A stretch of DNA of 64,000 bases from Deltaproteobacteria bacterium (GCA_025358085.1 JANYKT010000141.1:1-64000); one strand, 5' to 3'. Shown: positions 35,716 through 46,156, numbered from the stretch's first letter. Made by a program: numbers and translations. Notes: generated by a model from the sequence alone, not told the origin.

Positions 35716-36873
35716 CTAAGCTGCGCGCGCGATGCGGTCCACCAGCGGCGCCTTGCCGAGCGCGCGCCGGTAGAGCGCGCCGTGGCCGTCGGCCATGCGC
35801 TGCAGCGACAGCTCGGACTCGACCCGCTCGCGCCCGCGCCGGCCCATTGCCGCCATGCGCTTTTTGTCCGAGAGCAGGGTGACCAGCTTGACGGCCAGGG
35901 CGCGCGAATCGCCGTACGGCACCAGGAACCCGTTGTCTCCGTCGTGAACCAGCTCAGGGTTGCCGCCGACGCTGGTGGCGATCAGCGGCAGCCGCGCCGC
36001 CATCGCCTCCATCAGAGCGTTCGAGAGCCCTTCAGCCGAGGAGCAGAGGCAAGCCGCCTGCACCCGCGAAAGCAGCGCCGGCACGTCGAGCCGGTGGCCG
36101 AGCAGGAAAAAGCTCTCTTGCAGCCCGAGCTCGAGTATACGCTTCTCGAGATATTCACGCTCCGGACCCTCTCCGGCACAGACGAACTTCACTCCCGGAA
36201 GGCTGTCCTTCACCAGCGCCACCGCTTCGAGCAAGGCCCGGTGTCCCTTGACCGGCCAGAGGTTGCCGATCACCGCCACCGTGGTGTCGCCCGGGGGCAG
36301 CTCCGCCTCCAGCGGCTGCGCCGCAAGCGAATCGAAGTGGGCGAGGTCGAGACCATTGCGCACCACCACCACGCGCTCCGGCTTGCAGCCCTCGTCCTTG
36401 ATGCAGACCTCGCGGACGGCATCGGCATTTGCGACCACCAGGTCGGCGAAGCGCGCGTTCAGCTTCTCCGCCTCGCGATGCCACCTTCCGAAACCCGAGC
36501 GCAAGTGCCCGAGGTCGACGCGGCTGACGATGGCTTTCGCGCCGGTGAGCCGCGCCACCGCGAGGGCGAGCAGGTTGGTGTTGAAGTCGGTGGCGTGGAT
36601 GATCTTCACGCCTTCTTTGCGCACCAGCTTCGCGATGCGCGCGACCTGCACCGCCGTGTTCGGCTGCATCATCGAGCCATGGAGCGGGAAGACCTCCGGC
36701 TCGTAGCCGAGCGCGCGCACCTGCTCGAGCATGGGCCCCGACGCTTCCAGGCAGCCCACCACCGCGCGGAAACCTTCGGGGTGCAGGCGGAGGCGCTCGA
36801 CGAACTGGCGCTCGGCGCCGCCGATCCAGAAGCGATTCACGAGATGGAGCACGGGAATGTCAGCGGCTGGCAT
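35716..36873 (-). CDS. GT4 family glycosyltransferase
   Basis: The product is 385 aa. It has the GT-B N-terminus VLHLVNRFWIGGAERQFVER, with the GGAE acceptor-side loop, and the donor-binding region CSSAEGLSNALMEAMAARLP, with E-x7-E, then GGNPELVHDGDNGFLV. It resembles polysaccharide or LPS sugar transferases. The exact sugar is not predictable. ATG 36873 is chosen from conservation of VLHLVNRF near the start; no strong Shine-Dalgarno is visible. It is divergent from the next glycosyltransferase-like gene by 79 nt. Confidence 0.87.
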   Translation of the reverse strand: MPAADIPVLHLVNRFWIGGAERQFVERLRLHPEGFRAVVGCLEASGPMLEQVRALGYEPEVFPLHGSMMQPNTAVQVARIAKLVRKEGVKIIHATDFNTNLLALAVARLTGAKAIVSRVDLGHLRSGFGRWHREAEKLNARFADLVVANADAVREVCIKDEGCKPERVVVVRNGLDLAHFDSLAAQPLEAELPPGDTTVAVIGNLWPVKGHRALLEAVALVKDSLPGVKFVCAGEGPEREYLEKRILELGLQESFFLLGHRLDVPALLSRVQAACLCSSAEGLSNALMEAMAARLPLIATSVGGNPELVHDGDNGFLVPYGDSRALAVKLVTLLSDKKRMAAMGRRGRERVESELSLQRMADGHGALYRRALGKAPLVDRIARAA

Positions 36874-36952
36874 GCCGGCAGGTTGTGCACGGCCCTTCCC
36901 TTCGGCGAGTCCCTTGACAGCGCGCGGCGTGTGGAAGACGACAGCGCGCCAG

Positions 36953-38254
36953 ATGGAACTGCAAGTCCCCAAACCGCAAGTGCTCGCCATCGACATGGGC
37001 TACGGCCACCTCCGGCCCGCGGCGGCGCTCGCCGATTTTCTCCGGGTGGACGTGCTGCAGATGGACTGCGCCCCGGCGGGCAGTGACGAGGACGCGCGTT
37101 TCTGGGCGCGCACCCGCAAGCTCTACGAGCCGCTGACGCGCTTCTCGCAGCTGCCGCTGGTGGGGCCGCCCATGCAAGCTCTGCTCTCGGCCCTCACCGC
37201 CATACCCGAGCCCTGGCCGCGGCGCAACTTTTCCGGGCCGACGCAGGGCACGCGCTGGATGGAGCGCGCCGCGCAGGGCGGCATTGGCCGACAGCTCGCC
37301 GAGAGCCTGAAGGTGTCGGGCGCGCCGTTGCTCAGCACCTTCTATGCGGGCGCAATCCTTGCCGAGCTGCACGGCGCCACGAACCTGCACTGCTTGATCA
37401 CCGACAGCGATATCAATCGCGTCTGGGCCCCGCCGGACGCGGCCCGGAGCGATATCCACTACTTCGCGCCGGGCGAGCGCGCGCGGCGGCGGATGGAGAG
37501 CTACGGCGTGCGTCCCTCGCGGATCCGTGTGACCGGGTTTCCGCTGCCGCACGAGCTGGTCGGCGGGCGCGAGCGGACAGCGCTCAAGCGCAACCTCGCG
37601 GGCCGGATGGTGCGGCTCGACCCACACGGCGCTTTCCGCTCCGGAAAGCTTGACGAACTCGAGCGCCGGCTCGGCCCGCTTCCGCTCCCGATTTCCGGCG
37701 ACCCGCAGCCGCCGCTGCTCACGTTCGCGGTCGGCGGCGCCGGGGCGCAGATGGCGCTCGCGTGCGAGCTGGTTTCGGGTGTCCGGCAAGAGCTCCTCGA
37801 CGGACGGCTGCGCCTCGCGCTGGTGGCGGGCCGGCGGCACGAGGTGGCCGAGGGGCTGCGGGAGGCCGTGAGCGACGCCGGTATCGAAGCGCAGACTGAG
37901 ATTCTCGAGGACCCGGATGTCTTCGGCTACTTTCGCAAGTTCAATGCGCTGCTCGCGCGCACCGACGTGCTCTGGAGCAAGCCATCGGAGCTCACCTTCT
38001 TCGCGGCGCTGGGCCTGCCGCTCGTTTGCGCGCCGCCGGTGGGCATCCACGAGAGCCGGAACCGGCGCTGGGCGGTCGAGAGCGGCGCAGGCCTGCAACA
38101 GCACGCGCCGGCGACCGCGGGCGCGTGGCTCTGTGAATGGATCGAGGACGGCATCCTCGCGAACGCAGCCTGGAACGGCTTCAACATGCTCCCATCCCTT
38201 GGCCTCTACGAGATCGCCGACGCCATCACCTCCGCGCGCCCCACCGGCATTTGA
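36953..38254 (+). CDS. GT-B/MurG-like glycosyltransferase-type protein
   Basis: The product is 433 aa. It starts with a MurG/MGDG-synthase-like nucleotide-sugar fold: VLAIDMGYGHLRPAAALADF. A middle segment follows (LITDSDINRVWAPP, YGVRPSRIRVTGFPLPHEL), and the C-terminal half contains LTFAVGGAGAQ and WSKPSELTFFAALGLPLVCA, which matches the donor-binding loop of that superfamily. The specific substrate is unknown. The upstream 79-nt gap has a TTGACA at 36914 but no convincing -10 box. It ends 6 nt before queA and may be in the same transcript as the queA-tgt-yajC-sec block. Confidence 0.75.
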   Translation: MELQVPKPQVLAIDMGYGHLRPAAALADFLRVDVLQMDCAPAGSDEDARFWARTRKLYEPLTRFSQLPLVGPPMQALLSALTAIPEPWPRRNFSGPTQGTRWMERAAQGGIGRQLAESLKVSGAPLLSTFYAGAILAELHGATNLHCLITDSDINRVWAPPDAARSDIHYFAPGERARRRMESYGVRPSRIRVTGFPLPHELVGGRERTALKRNLAGRMVRLDPHGAFRSGKLDELERRLGPLPLPISGDPQPPLLTFAVGGAGAQMALACELVSGVRQELLDGRLRLALVAGRRHEVAEGLREAVSDAGIEAQTEILEDPDVFGYFRKFNALLARTDVLWSKPSELTFFAALGLPLVCAPPVGIHESRNRRWAVESGAGLQQHAPATAGAWLCEWIEDGILANAAWNGFNMLPSLGLYEIADAITSARPTGI

Positions 38255-38260
38255 TGCGCC

Positions 38261-39349
38261 ATGGGCGCGGACTGGTGTGTTAGAGCGCCGCGCGTGGACG
38301 TGGCCGCATTCGACTTCGAACTCCCGCCGGAGCTGATCGCGCAGGAACCACTGCCCGAGCGCGATGCGTCCCGGCTGCTGGTGCTGCCGCGCACAGGCGA
38401 TCTGCAACACCGCGCGGTGCGTGAGCTTCCGCGGCTCCTGCGGCCCGGGGACCTCCTGGTCATCAATGATGCGCGCGTGATTCCGGCCCGGCTGCGCGGG
38501 CACAAGGTGGACACGGGCGGCAAGGTCGAACTGCTTCTGGTCGAGCCGCTCGCAAAGGCGGAGGTGACGACGGGCGGGGCGGCCCTGCCGTCGTCGCCGA
38601 CGCCAGGCGAGGGCGTGCTCTGGCTCGCCATCGGGCAAGCTTCGAAGTCGCTGCGGGCCGGTGCCCGGGTCGCGGTGCAGGACGCGATCCTGACCATCGT
38701 CGAGTCTCGCGGCGAAGGGCAGTACGTGGTGCGGCTGCCCGCGGAGGGTCCGGCGCTCTGGGAGTTCCTCGACCGCGCAGGAGAAGTGCCGCTGCCGCCA
38801 TATATCGGTCACCAGCCGAGTGCCACCGACCACGAGCGGTACCAGACCATCTATGCCCGCGAGCGCGGCGCGGTGGCGGCGCCGACGGCCGGGCTTCATT
38901 TCACCGCCCGTCTCTTCGAAGAGCTGAAAGCCGCTGGCGTCGAAGTCGCAGCCATCACGCTGCATGTCGGGCCTGGGACCTTCCTCCCGGTCCGCGCGCA
39001 GCGCACCGAGGATCACCGCATGCACCGCGAGCGCTACGAGGTTCCGCCAGACGCGGCCCGCGCCATCGCGAGCGCCGGGCGCGTCATCGCAGTTGGCACC
39101 ACGGCGCTGCGCACTCTCGAGGCATCTGGTGGCCGCGCGGGCTCCGGCGCGACCGACCTCTTCATCACTCCCGGCTTCGAGTTCGCCGTGGCCGACGGGC
39201 TCTTCACCAACTTCCACCTGCCCAAAAGCACGCTCCTCATGCTGGTCTCTGCTTTCGCCGGCCTCGACCGCACCCTCGGCGCGTACCGCGAGGCCGTGGC
39301 GCAGCGTTACCGCTTTTTCTCGTACGGCGACGCGATGCTGATCGCATGA
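38261..39349 (+). CDS. queA: S-adenosylmethionine:tRNA ribosyltransferase-isomerase QueA
   Basis: The product is about 362 aa. It transfers and isomerises the ribose of SAM onto preQ1 in tRNA, the penultimate step of queuosine synthesis. Motifs are [77 protein letters not shown] and [13 protein letters not shown] at the C-terminus, so the protein is complete. ATG 38261 gives an 11-residue extension before [14 protein letters not shown] 38294 is an alternative start. The stop overlaps tgt (ATGA). Confidence 0.95.
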   Translation: MGADWCVRAPRVDVAAFDFELPPELIAQEPLPERDASRLLVLPRTGDLQHRAVRELPRLLRPGDLLVINDARVIPARLRGHKVDTGGKVELLLVEPLAKAEVTTGGAALPSSPTPGEGVLWLAIGQASKSLRAGARVAVQDAILTIVESRGEGQYVVRLPAEGPALWEFLDRAGEVPLPPYIGHQPSATDHERYQTIYARERGAVAAPTAGLHFTARLFEELKAAGVEVAAITLHVGPGTFLPVRAQRTEDHRMHRERYEVPPDAARAIASAGRVIAVGTTALRTLEASGGRAGSGATDLFITPGFEFAVADGLFTNFHLPKSTLLMLVSAFAGLDRTLGAYREAVAQRYRFFSYGDAMLIA

Positions 39350-40467
39350 AGTTCGCGGTCACGCACACGGACGGCGCCGCCCGGCGCGGCGTGCTCGAGC
39401 TGCCGCACGGCAGGGTCGACACGCCGCAGTTCATGCCGGTGGGGACGGTCGCGTCGGTCAAGGCCATCGCGCCCGACGACCTGCAGGAGATGGGAGCGCA
39501 GATCATCCTTGGCAACACCTACCACCTGATGCTGCGGCCCGGCGCCGCGCTGGTGCAGGAGATGGGCGGCCTGCACCGCTTCATGTCCTGGTCGAGCGGG
39601 AACATCCTCACTGACTCGGGGGGCTTCCAGGTCTACTCGCTCGCGAAGCAGCGCAAGATCACCGAGGAGGGCGCGCTCTTCAGCAGCCACCTCGACGGGA
39701 GCAAGCACCTGCTCTCGCCCGAGCGCGCCGTCGAGCTTCAGCTGCAGCTCGGCAGCGACATCCTGATGGCGTTCGACGAGTGCCCGCCGGCGCAGAGCGA
39801 GCGGAGGTACTTCGAGGAATCGCTCGCGCGGACCACGCGCTGGGCGCAGCGCTGCAAGGTTGAATGGCTGCAGCGCGGAGGGGGTCCGGGGAGCCTGTTC
39901 GGCATCGTGCAGGGCGGGCTGCACCAGGACCTGCGCGCGCGCCACGCAGAGGAGATAGCGGCGATGGACTTTCCCGGCAACGCGCTGGGCGGATTTTCCG
40001 TTGGCGAAAAGCCGCAGGCGATGTGGGAAGGCGTGCAGCATGCCGCGCCGCTCCTGCCCGCGGACAAGCCGCGTTACCTGATGGGCGTGGGGACGCCGGA
40101 AGACCTGCTGCGCTGCGCGCTCGCGGGCGTGGACCTGTTCGACTGCGTGATGCCCACGCGCGTTGCCCGGAACGGGCTGCTCTTCACCCGGCGCGGGCGG
40201 CTGCAGATCAAGAGTGCCCGCTACGCCCGCGACCCGCGCCCCGCCGACGAAGCCTGTGGCTGCTACACCTGCCGAACCTTCACCCGCGCGTATTTGCGCC
40301 ACCTCTTCGCCGCCGAGGAGTTGCTGGCGTTCCGGCTCAATAGCTTGCACAACCTGACCTTCTATCTGGACCTGATGAGAGGCCTGCGCGCCGCCATCGA
40401 GCGCGGCGAAGCACAGGCCTATGCCCGCTCCCTCCTCGAGTCGTTCGCCGCCGGCCCCGATCAGTGA
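39346..40467 (+). CDS. tgt: Queuine/preQ1 tRNA-guanine transglycosylase
   Basis: The product is 373 aa, the normal length. It exchanges guanine 34 of tRNA for preQ1. Motifs are [42 protein letters not shown] (catalytic Asp region), [10 protein letters not shown] and the Zn site [18 protein letters not shown]. It overlaps queA by 4 nt, the usual arrangement in bacteria where both act in queuosine formation. yajC follows after about 97 nt. Confidence 0.96.
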   Translation: MKFAVTHTDGAARRGVLELPHGRVDTPQFMPVGTVASVKAIAPDDLQEMGAQIILGNTYHLMLRPGAALVQEMGGLHRFMSWSSGNILTDSGGFQVYSLAKQRKITEEGALFSSHLDGSKHLLSPERAVELQLQLGSDILMAFDECPPAQSERRYFEESLARTTRWAQRCKVEWLQRGGGPGSLFGIVQGGLHQDLRARHAEEIAAMDFPGNALGGFSVGEKPQAMWEGVQHAAPLLPADKPRYLMGVGTPEDLLRCALAGVDLFDCVMPTRVARNGLLFTRRGRLQIKSARYARDPRPADEACGCYTCRTFTRAYLRHLFAAEELLAFRLNSLHNLTFYLDLMRGLRAAIERGEAQAYARSLLESFAAGPDQ

Positions 40468-40564
40468 GCGACGCCAAGGGCGGTTCCCGGTTGCCCCCCT
40501 CCAATGCGAATGCTAGAAGGTCCGCCCCGTCGGGATTCAAGACGGTTCCTCCAGGAGCTGAAGA

Positions 40565-40951
40565 GTGTTCGCATTGCTAGCGCAAGCCGCGGGAAGTTCG
40601 TCGCCGTTCGGCGGTCAGTTCGGCATGCTGCCTCTGGTCCTGATTTTCTTCGCCATCTTCTATTTCATGATCATCCGGCCGCAGCAGAAGACGCAGAAGG
40701 ACCACAAGGCCTGGGGCGATCAGCTGAAGAAGGGCGACGAGGTCGTCACCGGCGGTGGTATTATCGGCAAAGTCGCGCTGGTCGCAGGCGACGTGGTCAC
40801 CGTCGAGATCGCGAACAACGTCAAGGTCCGCGTGCTCAAGGCGCAGATCACCGGTCCGTTCGGGGCCGTCCCGGCCGCGGTCGTGGACAAGCCCGACAAG
40901 CTCGAAAAGTCCGACAAGCCCGCCGCTCTTGAAGAGCCCGCGAAAAAGTAG
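40565..40951 (+). CDS. yajC: Preprotein translocase accessory subunit YajC
   Basis: The product is 128 aa. One transmembrane helix (MLPLVLIFFAIFYFMIIRPQ) is followed by the signature QKTQKDHKAW and GDEVVTGGGIIGKV, ending in a Lys/Pro-rich tail. YajC associates with SecD-SecF at the SecYEG channel. The GTG start has CAGGAG eight nt upstream. secD begins 17 nt after the stop, so yajC-secD-secF is a standard operon. Confidence 0.93.
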   Translation: MFALLAQAAGSSSPFGGQFGMLPLVLIFFAIFYFMIIRPQQKTQKDHKAWGDQLKKGDEVVTGGGIIGKVALVAGDVVTVEIANNVKVRVLKAQITGPFGAVPAAVVDKPDKLEKSDKPAALEEPAKK

Positions 40952-40968
40952 CGCAGGAGAAAACATCC

Positions 40969-42735
40969 ATGGATCGCGCCTGGTATTGGAAGGCCGGCTT
41001 CATCGCCGCCGTCGCATTGCTCGCCATCTACGCCCTGATTCCCTCGGTGACGTACTTCCGCCTCCCGGCGACCGAGCGGAACGAGGCTGGCGTGTTCGAG
41101 GCGCACCGCCCCTCGTGGGCGCCGAAGAAGCACCTCAACCTCGGCCTCGACCTGCAGGGCGGGATCCATCTGGTCATGGGCGTCGAGGTCGACCGCGCGG
41201 TGCGCGAGAAGTCGGTGCGCCGCGCCGAGGAGATCGCCGCCGAGCTCGAGCGCAAGGACATCAAGGGTGCCGACGTCAAAGGTGACCCGGACACCGGCTT
41301 CGTCACGGTCAAGGCGCCGGACCTGTCGCGCACCAAGGCCCTGATTGCAGACGAGTACAGCGATATGTACGTCCGCAAGGTCAACGGCGACTCGTTCGAG
41401 CTGGCGATGAAGGACGACGCGATCAAGAGCTTGAAAGAAAGCGCGGTGGATCAGGCGGTCAAGGCCATCCGCAACCGCGTGGACAAGTGGGGCGTTTCCG
41501 TGCCCACCATCGCGAAGCGCGGCGACTCGAGCATCCTGGTGCAGCTGCCCGGGTACTCCAATCCGGAAAAAGCCAAGGAGCTGCTCGGCCGCACCGCCCA
41601 GCTGGAGTTCAAGATCGTCGACGACACGGACACCGTGCTGACCACTTTCAAGGACCTTCCGCCGGGCGTGACCCTGGACTGGGACCGCTATACGGGCGCG
41701 GGTGACTCGACCGTCTCGTCGCCGTTCCTGCGCTCGAAGGACCGCGCCTCGCTGACCAACTTTCTCAAGGACAAGGCGCCGGCGGGCAAGGAGTTCGGCA
41801 TCAACCGCATCGACGGTCGGACCAAGGCCGACACTGAGTATCGTACATTCCTGCTCGACAAGAAGGCGGGCCTCACCGGCGAGTACGTCACCGATGCCCG
41901 GGTCGCCTTCGATCAGGCACCGGGCGAAGGCAATCGCCCCTACGTGCAGCTCAATTTCAACGGCACCGGCGCCAACCTGTTTGGCAAGCTGACCAAGGAC
42001 AACATCAAGCGCCGCATGGCCATCGTGCTCGACGACACCGTCGACTCGGCGCCCATCATCCAGACCGAGATCCCCGGCGGCATCTGCTCCATTCACATGG
42101 GCGGGCTCAAGCCCATCAGCGAGATCCTTTCGGAAGCCAAGGACCTGGCGCTGGTGCTCAAGTCAGGAGCGCTGCCGGCGCCGGTGCGCATCCTGGAAGA
42201 GCGCAGCGTCGGCGCTTCGCTGGGGCCCGAGCTCATCCGTCGCGGCTCGATGGCGGCGCTGGTGGGCCTGCTGCTGGTGCTCGCCTTCATGGCCCTCTAC
42301 TACCGCTTCTCCGGCGTGGTGGCCGACGTGGCGCTGGTGCTGAACGGCCTGGTGGTGCTGGCCATCATGGCCATGCTGGACTCGACCCTCACACTCCCCG
42401 GCATCGCGGGCTTCGTGCTCACGCTCGGCATGGCGGTGGACGCGAACGTGCTGATCAACGAGCGCATCCGCGAAGAGATGAAGACCGGCAAGTCGGTCGC
42501 GCAGGCGGTCTCCACCGGCTACGACAAGGTCTTCTGGACCATCTTCGACGGCCACGTCACCGCGCTGGTCGCGGGCTTCGTCATTCGCGCTTACGGCTCG
42601 GGACCGGTCCGCGGCTTCGCAACAACGCTCATCATCGGTCTGCTCGCGTCCATGTTCACCAGCATCGTGGTGACCCGGGCAATCGTCGAGTGGTTCGTTG
42701 GACACGGCAAGTTGCACAAGGCCGTCAGCTTCTAA
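40969..42735 (+). CDS. secD: Protein-export membrane protein SecD
   Basis: The product is 588 aa. It uses the proton gradient with SecF to complete protein export. The first transmembrane helix is at ~8-26. GLDLQGGIHLVMGVEVDRAV is the SecD signature; a large periplasmic domain covers ~60-410; the five C-terminal transmembrane helices carry the conserved FVLTLGMAVDANVLINERIR. The length matches the family. It sits between yajC (17 nt) and secF (17 nt). Confidence 0.96.
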   Translation: MDRAWYWKAGFIAAVALLAIYALIPSVTYFRLPATERNEAGVFEAHRPSWAPKKHLNLGLDLQGGIHLVMGVEVDRAVREKSVRRAEEIAAELERKDIKGADVKGDPDTGFVTVKAPDLSRTKALIADEYSDMYVRKVNGDSFELAMKDDAIKSLKESAVDQAVKAIRNRVDKWGVSVPTIAKRGDSSILVQLPGYSNPEKAKELLGRTAQLEFKIVDDTDTVLTTFKDLPPGVTLDWDRYTGAGDSTVSSPFLRSKDRASLTNFLKDKAPAGKEFGINRIDGRTKADTEYRTFLLDKKAGLTGEYVTDARVAFDQAPGEGNRPYVQLNFNGTGANLFGKLTKDNIKRRMAIVLDDTVDSAPIIQTEIPGGICSIHMGGLKPISEILSEAKDLALVLKSGALPAPVRILEERSVGASLGPELIRRGSMAALVGLLLVLAFMALYYRFSGVVADVALVLNGLVVLAIMAMLDSTLTLPGIAGFVLTLGMAVDANVLINERIREEMKTGKSVAQAVSTGYDKVFWTIFDGHVTALVAGFVIRAYGSGPVRGFATTLIIGLLASMFTSIVVTRAIVEWFVGHGKLHKAVSF

Positions 42736-42752
42736 GGACACGAGACCTATCC

Positions 42753-43964
42753 ATGCAGATCAAATATTTTGAGCTCATCAAGTCCGGCACCAATCACGAC
42801 TTCATCAAGTACCGGCGCGTCGCGGTCATCGGATCGCTGCTGGTGAACTTGCTGGTTCTGTTCGGCGCCGCCGTGTGGCCGGGGCTGAACTACGGCGTGG
42901 ACTTTGCCGGCGGCACCGAGCTGCAGCTGAAATTCAACAAGCCGGTTGAGGCGGGCGACGTCCGCGAAGAAATCAGCAAGCTCGGGTTCGGCGAGCCGAC
43001 CGTACAGGTCTATGGGCCCAAGGAGGAGAACCAGTTCCTCGTGCGCGTGGAGCGCATCGCGCTCTTGACCAGGCAGACCGCCGACCAGGCCGCGGCTTCC
43101 GTCAAGCAGGCGATGCCGGCGATGACGAGCATGCGCTTTGATCCCGAAGTCGGCGACAAGCTCGACTTCAACTTCAAGGGGCCGGTCGACGAAGCCGCGC
43201 TGACCGCGGCAGTCGAGAAGGGCGGGGTCCACGTCAAGGAGACGCGGCTGCTCTCCGCGCGCGAGAGCGCAGACCGTGAGTACACCGTCATCACCCAGGG
43301 GCCTGGCGACAAGATCGGCACTTCGCTGCGGGAACGCTTCGGTCAGGACTCGGTGGACGTGGTCCGCACCGAGTACGTGGGTCCGCAGGTCGGGAAGCAG
43401 CTGCGCATCGACGGCATTCTGGCGGTGTTCTACGCCATGGCCATGATCCTGGTGTACGTCGGGTTCCGCTTCGACTTCCGCTTCGCGCCCGGCGTGGTCA
43501 TCGCGCTGGTTCACGACGCCATCATCACGCTCGGCTTCTTCGTGGTCAGCCGGCATGAATTCAACCTCACCTCGGTCACCGCTATCCTCACCGTGGTCGG
43601 CTACTCAGTGAACGACACCATCGTCGTCTACGACCGCATCCGCGAGAACGCGCTGCGCTTCAAGGGCCGGCCGCTGCGCGAAATCATCAACCTCTCCATC
43701 AACGAGATGCTCGGCCGCACCATCCTCACGAGCGGCGCGACCGCGCTGTCGCTGGTCGGCCTCATTCTCTACGGCGTCGGCACCATCCAGGACTTCTCCC
43801 TCGCCATGCTGGTCGGCATCGTCTCGGGCACTTACTCGACCTGGTACATCGCCAGTCCGATGACCATCTGGCTCGAAGAGCATATGGACAAGCAGAGGGC
43901 CATCGAGGCCGCCAAGCCGCGCAAGCCGCCCAAGGGTGGACAGCCGGTCATCGCGGCCCGCTAG
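42753..43964 (+). CDS. secF: Protein-export membrane protein SecF
   Basis: The product is 403 aa, starting at ATG 42753 (MQIKYFELIKSGTNHDFIKY). GVDFAGGTELQL is the SecF signature after the first transmembrane helix. The C-terminal five helices contain TAILTVVGYSVNDTIVVYDR and INEMLGRTILTSGATALS. It is slightly longer than E. coli SecF (323) because of a larger periplasmic domain. It forms one operon with secD; recJ follows after 86 nt. Confidence 0.95.
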   Translation: MQIKYFELIKSGTNHDFIKYRRVAVIGSLLVNLLVLFGAAVWPGLNYGVDFAGGTELQLKFNKPVEAGDVREEISKLGFGEPTVQVYGPKEENQFLVRVERIALLTRQTADQAAASVKQAMPAMTSMRFDPEVGDKLDFNFKGPVDEAALTAAVEKGGVHVKETRLLSARESADREYTVITQGPGDKIGTSLRERFGQDSVDVVRTEYVGPQVGKQLRIDGILAVFYAMAMILVYVGFRFDFRFAPGVVIALVHDAIITLGFFVVSRHEFNLTSVTAILTVVGYSVNDTIVVYDRIRENALRFKGRPLREIINLSINEMLGRTILTSGATALSLVGLILYGVGTIQDFSLAMLVGIVSGTYSTWYIASPMTIWLEEHMDKQRAIEAAKPRKPPKGGQPVIAAR

Positions 43965-44050
43965 CGCTGCCGCGCACGCTGTCCTCTGCAACGGCGCGGC
44001 TTTGCGCGATCGCCGCGGGCGATGTCGGACCTCCGTGCTACTGACCGTGC

Positions 44051-45829
44051 ATGCGCTGGGCACTCGGGGAAGCGGCCGCCAACGAGATTCATCAGCCGGC
44101 CGCGCTGCTCGCGGCCTCGCTCGGCCTGCTGCCCGCGGTGGGCCGCGCACTCTGGGCCCGCGGCCTGCGCGATGCCGCCGCGGCAGAGCGTTTTCTTTCA
44201 CCCCGTCTCGACCAGCTGTCCGATCCGTTCGGGCTCAAGGGAATCGACGCCGCGGTCGCGCGGATCCAGCGCGCACTGGAAGAGCGCGAGCCGCTCTGCA
44301 TCTACGGCGACTACGATGTAGACGGCGTGACCAGCACCGCGCTTTTGGTCGGAACGCTGCGCAAGCTCGCCGCCTGCGCGCCCGGAGCCGCGCCGCCAGC
44401 GCGCATCGACTTCTACGTGCCGCACCGGCTGGTTGAAGGCTACGGCCTTAACCTCGAGGCCATGCGCAAGCTCTCCGCGCGCGGCACGCGGCTCCTGGTC
44501 AGCGCCGACTGCGGAGTCACCGCGGTGGACGAGGTCGAAGCAGCAAACAAGCTCGGCATGGACGTGGTGGTGATCGACCACCACACCGCAGCGCAGGTCT
44601 TGCCGCGGGCCGTGGCCATCCTCAATCCGCACCAGCCCGGCTGCGTCTTTCCGGGGCGAGAACTGGCAGCGGTCGGAGTTGCGTTCCACTTGTTGCTCGC
44701 GCTGCGCAAGACCCTGCGCGACGCAGGCTGGTTCGCGCGGTCACCCGAGCCCAACCTGCGCGAGCAGCTGGATCTGGTCGCGCTCGGCACCATCGCTGAT
44801 GTGGTGCCGCTCACCGGCCCGAACCGCGTGCTGGTCCATTTCGGCCTCAAGGAGCTCGCGCGTGCGGCGCGGCCGGGCATCCTGGCGCTCAAGTCGGTGG
44901 CACAGGTCAAAGGCGAGGTCAGCGGCGCGGACGTCGGCTTCAAGCTGGGGCCGCGCATCAACGCGGCCGGGCGGCTCGACGACGCTTCAGTGGGCGTGCG
45001 CCTGCTGCTCACCGAAGACCTGGTCGAAGCGCGGACGCTGGCTGAGCAGCTGGACCGCGCCAACAGCGAGCGCCAGGAGTTGCAGGCGCGCATCGCGGGC
45101 GAAGCCCTGGAACAGGCGGAGAAAGTATTCTCCAAAGCGGGGCGTCACTCCATCGTCGTCTCGTCCAAGGGCTGGCACGTCGGAGTGGTCGGCATCGTCG
45201 CCAGCCGCATCGTCGAGCGCTTCCATCGGCCCACCGTGGTTCTCGTGGACGAAGGCGGGGTCTCCAAAGGGTCGGGCCGCAGCATCGAAGGCTTCCATCT
45301 CTACGACGCTCTTGCGCAATGCTCGTCGCACCTGACCCGCTTCGGCGGGCATCGCCACGCGGCGGGCGTTACGCTGCCCAGCGCGGGCGTGACGGCCTTT
45401 GCCGAGGCGCTCGAGGAGCGCGCGCGCGCCCAGATGAACGCGGACATGTTGTCGCCGCGGCTGCGGGTCGACGCGGAGATCGACGAGAAGGAGATCCACC
45501 TCGACCTCGCGCGGCAGCTGCAGCGGCTCGCGCCTTTTGGGGTGGGCAATCCGGAGCCGGTGTTCGTCTGCCGGACGCTGACCGCGCACGAGGTCCGCGT
45601 GCTGCCCGACAAGCGAGGAACGGGGCCGGGTCATTTGAAGCTGCGCCTGGGCCCGGAGCCGGCGGTGCGAGCCGCAGAGCGATCTCCAGTCCTCGAGGCC
45701 ATCGGCTTCGGGCTTGGCAGAGCGAAGCTTTTGCCTGGCGAGCGCTTCGACGGCGCCTTCCAGGTCGGCATCGACACCTATCTCGGCGCCGAGCGGCTGC
45801 AGCTTAAAATGAAAGATCTGAAGACATGA
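44051..45829 (+). CDS. recJ: Single-stranded-DNA exonuclease RecJ
   Basis: The product is 592 aa. It is a 5'-3' single-strand DNA exonuclease of recombination and mismatch repair. The DHH domain shows YGDYDVDGVTSTALL, SADCGVTAVDE and VVVIDHHTA; the DHHA1 part shows GWHVGVVGIVASRIVERF, GSGRSIEGFHLYDAL and FGGHRHAAGVTLP. The C-terminal OB part ends PGERFDGAFQVGIDTYLG. It is complete. The start is MRWALGEA; the Shine-Dalgarno is weak. Confidence 0.95.
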   Translation: MRWALGEAAANEIHQPAALLAASLGLLPAVGRALWARGLRDAAAAERFLSPRLDQLSDPFGLKGIDAAVARIQRALEEREPLCIYGDYDVDGVTSTALLVGTLRKLAACAPGAAPPARIDFYVPHRLVEGYGLNLEAMRKLSARGTRLLVSADCGVTAVDEVEAANKLGMDVVVIDHHTAAQVLPRAVAILNPHQPGCVFPGRELAAVGVAFHLLLALRKTLRDAGWFARSPEPNLREQLDLVALGTIADVVPLTGPNRVLVHFGLKELARAARPGILALKSVAQVKGEVSGADVGFKLGPRINAAGRLDDASVGVRLLLTEDLVEARTLAEQLDRANSERQELQARIAGEALEQAEKVFSKAGRHSIVVSSKGWHVGVVGIVASRIVERFHRPTVVLVDEGGVSKGSGRSIEGFHLYDALAQCSSHLTRFGGHRHAAGVTLPSAGVTAFAEALEERARAQMNADMLSPRLRVDAEIDEKEIHLDLARQLQRLAPFGVGNPEPVFVCRTLTAHEVRVLPDKRGTGPGHLKLRLGPEPAVRAAERSPVLEAIGFGLGRAKLLPGERFDGAFQVGIDTYLGAERLQLKMKDLKT

Positions 45830-45925
45830 AATGCAGCGAGCCGCAACCGGGCGGACCGAGCACCTCATTCCAGAATCAGACCTGAACGTTCAAGATTCAG
45901 AACGCTGTCCGGAACGCGCCGCTGG

Positions 45926-46156
45926 TCAGGCGAGGCCCCACCGCACCTTGCCCTCCGTGAAGAGCGCGCCTGCACGAGCTGACTCCTGCATGCGTATGCG
46001 TTCGGCCGCGCGCTCAAACTCGTGCTTGCACTTGTCCGAGCAGAAGAAATAGCGCCGTTTTTTATATTCGGCAGTTGGAACCGAGGTGTCACCCTCGACC
46101 TTGATGCCGCAGATAGGATCGTACGATTGCTTCGAAATCTTATCGCCCGAATTCAC
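45926..46156 (-). CDS. YHS-domain protein
   Basis: The product is 76 aa from GTG 46156, which has GGGGGGAGG five nt upstream, an excellent ribosome-binding site. YDPICGIKVEGD and YFFCSDKCKHEFE form a YHS domain with three cysteines, a short metal-binding motif often found in heavy-metal-handling proteins and as stand-alone proteins. The function here is unknown. It may form an operon with the small secreted protein upstream (gap 28 nt). Confidence 0.85.
   Translation of the reverse strand: MNSGDKISKQSYDPICGIKVEGDTSVPTAEYKKRRYFFCSDKCKHEFERAAERIRMQESARAGALFTEGKVRWGLA

Noticed and set aside
36913-36955. TTGACA before the MurG-like gene as a sigma-70 promoter
   Set aside because: No TATAAT-like -10 element follows at 16-18 nt, and such hexamers arise by chance.
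36860-39217. Open frame of 785 codons on the minus strand
   Set aside because: It covers the glycosyltransferase-like gene and queA on the other strand, both of which have clear motifs.
45890-45905. Palindrome TGAACGTTCA after recJ
   Set aside because: It is only 10 bp and isolated, with no flanking sign of an operator or terminator.
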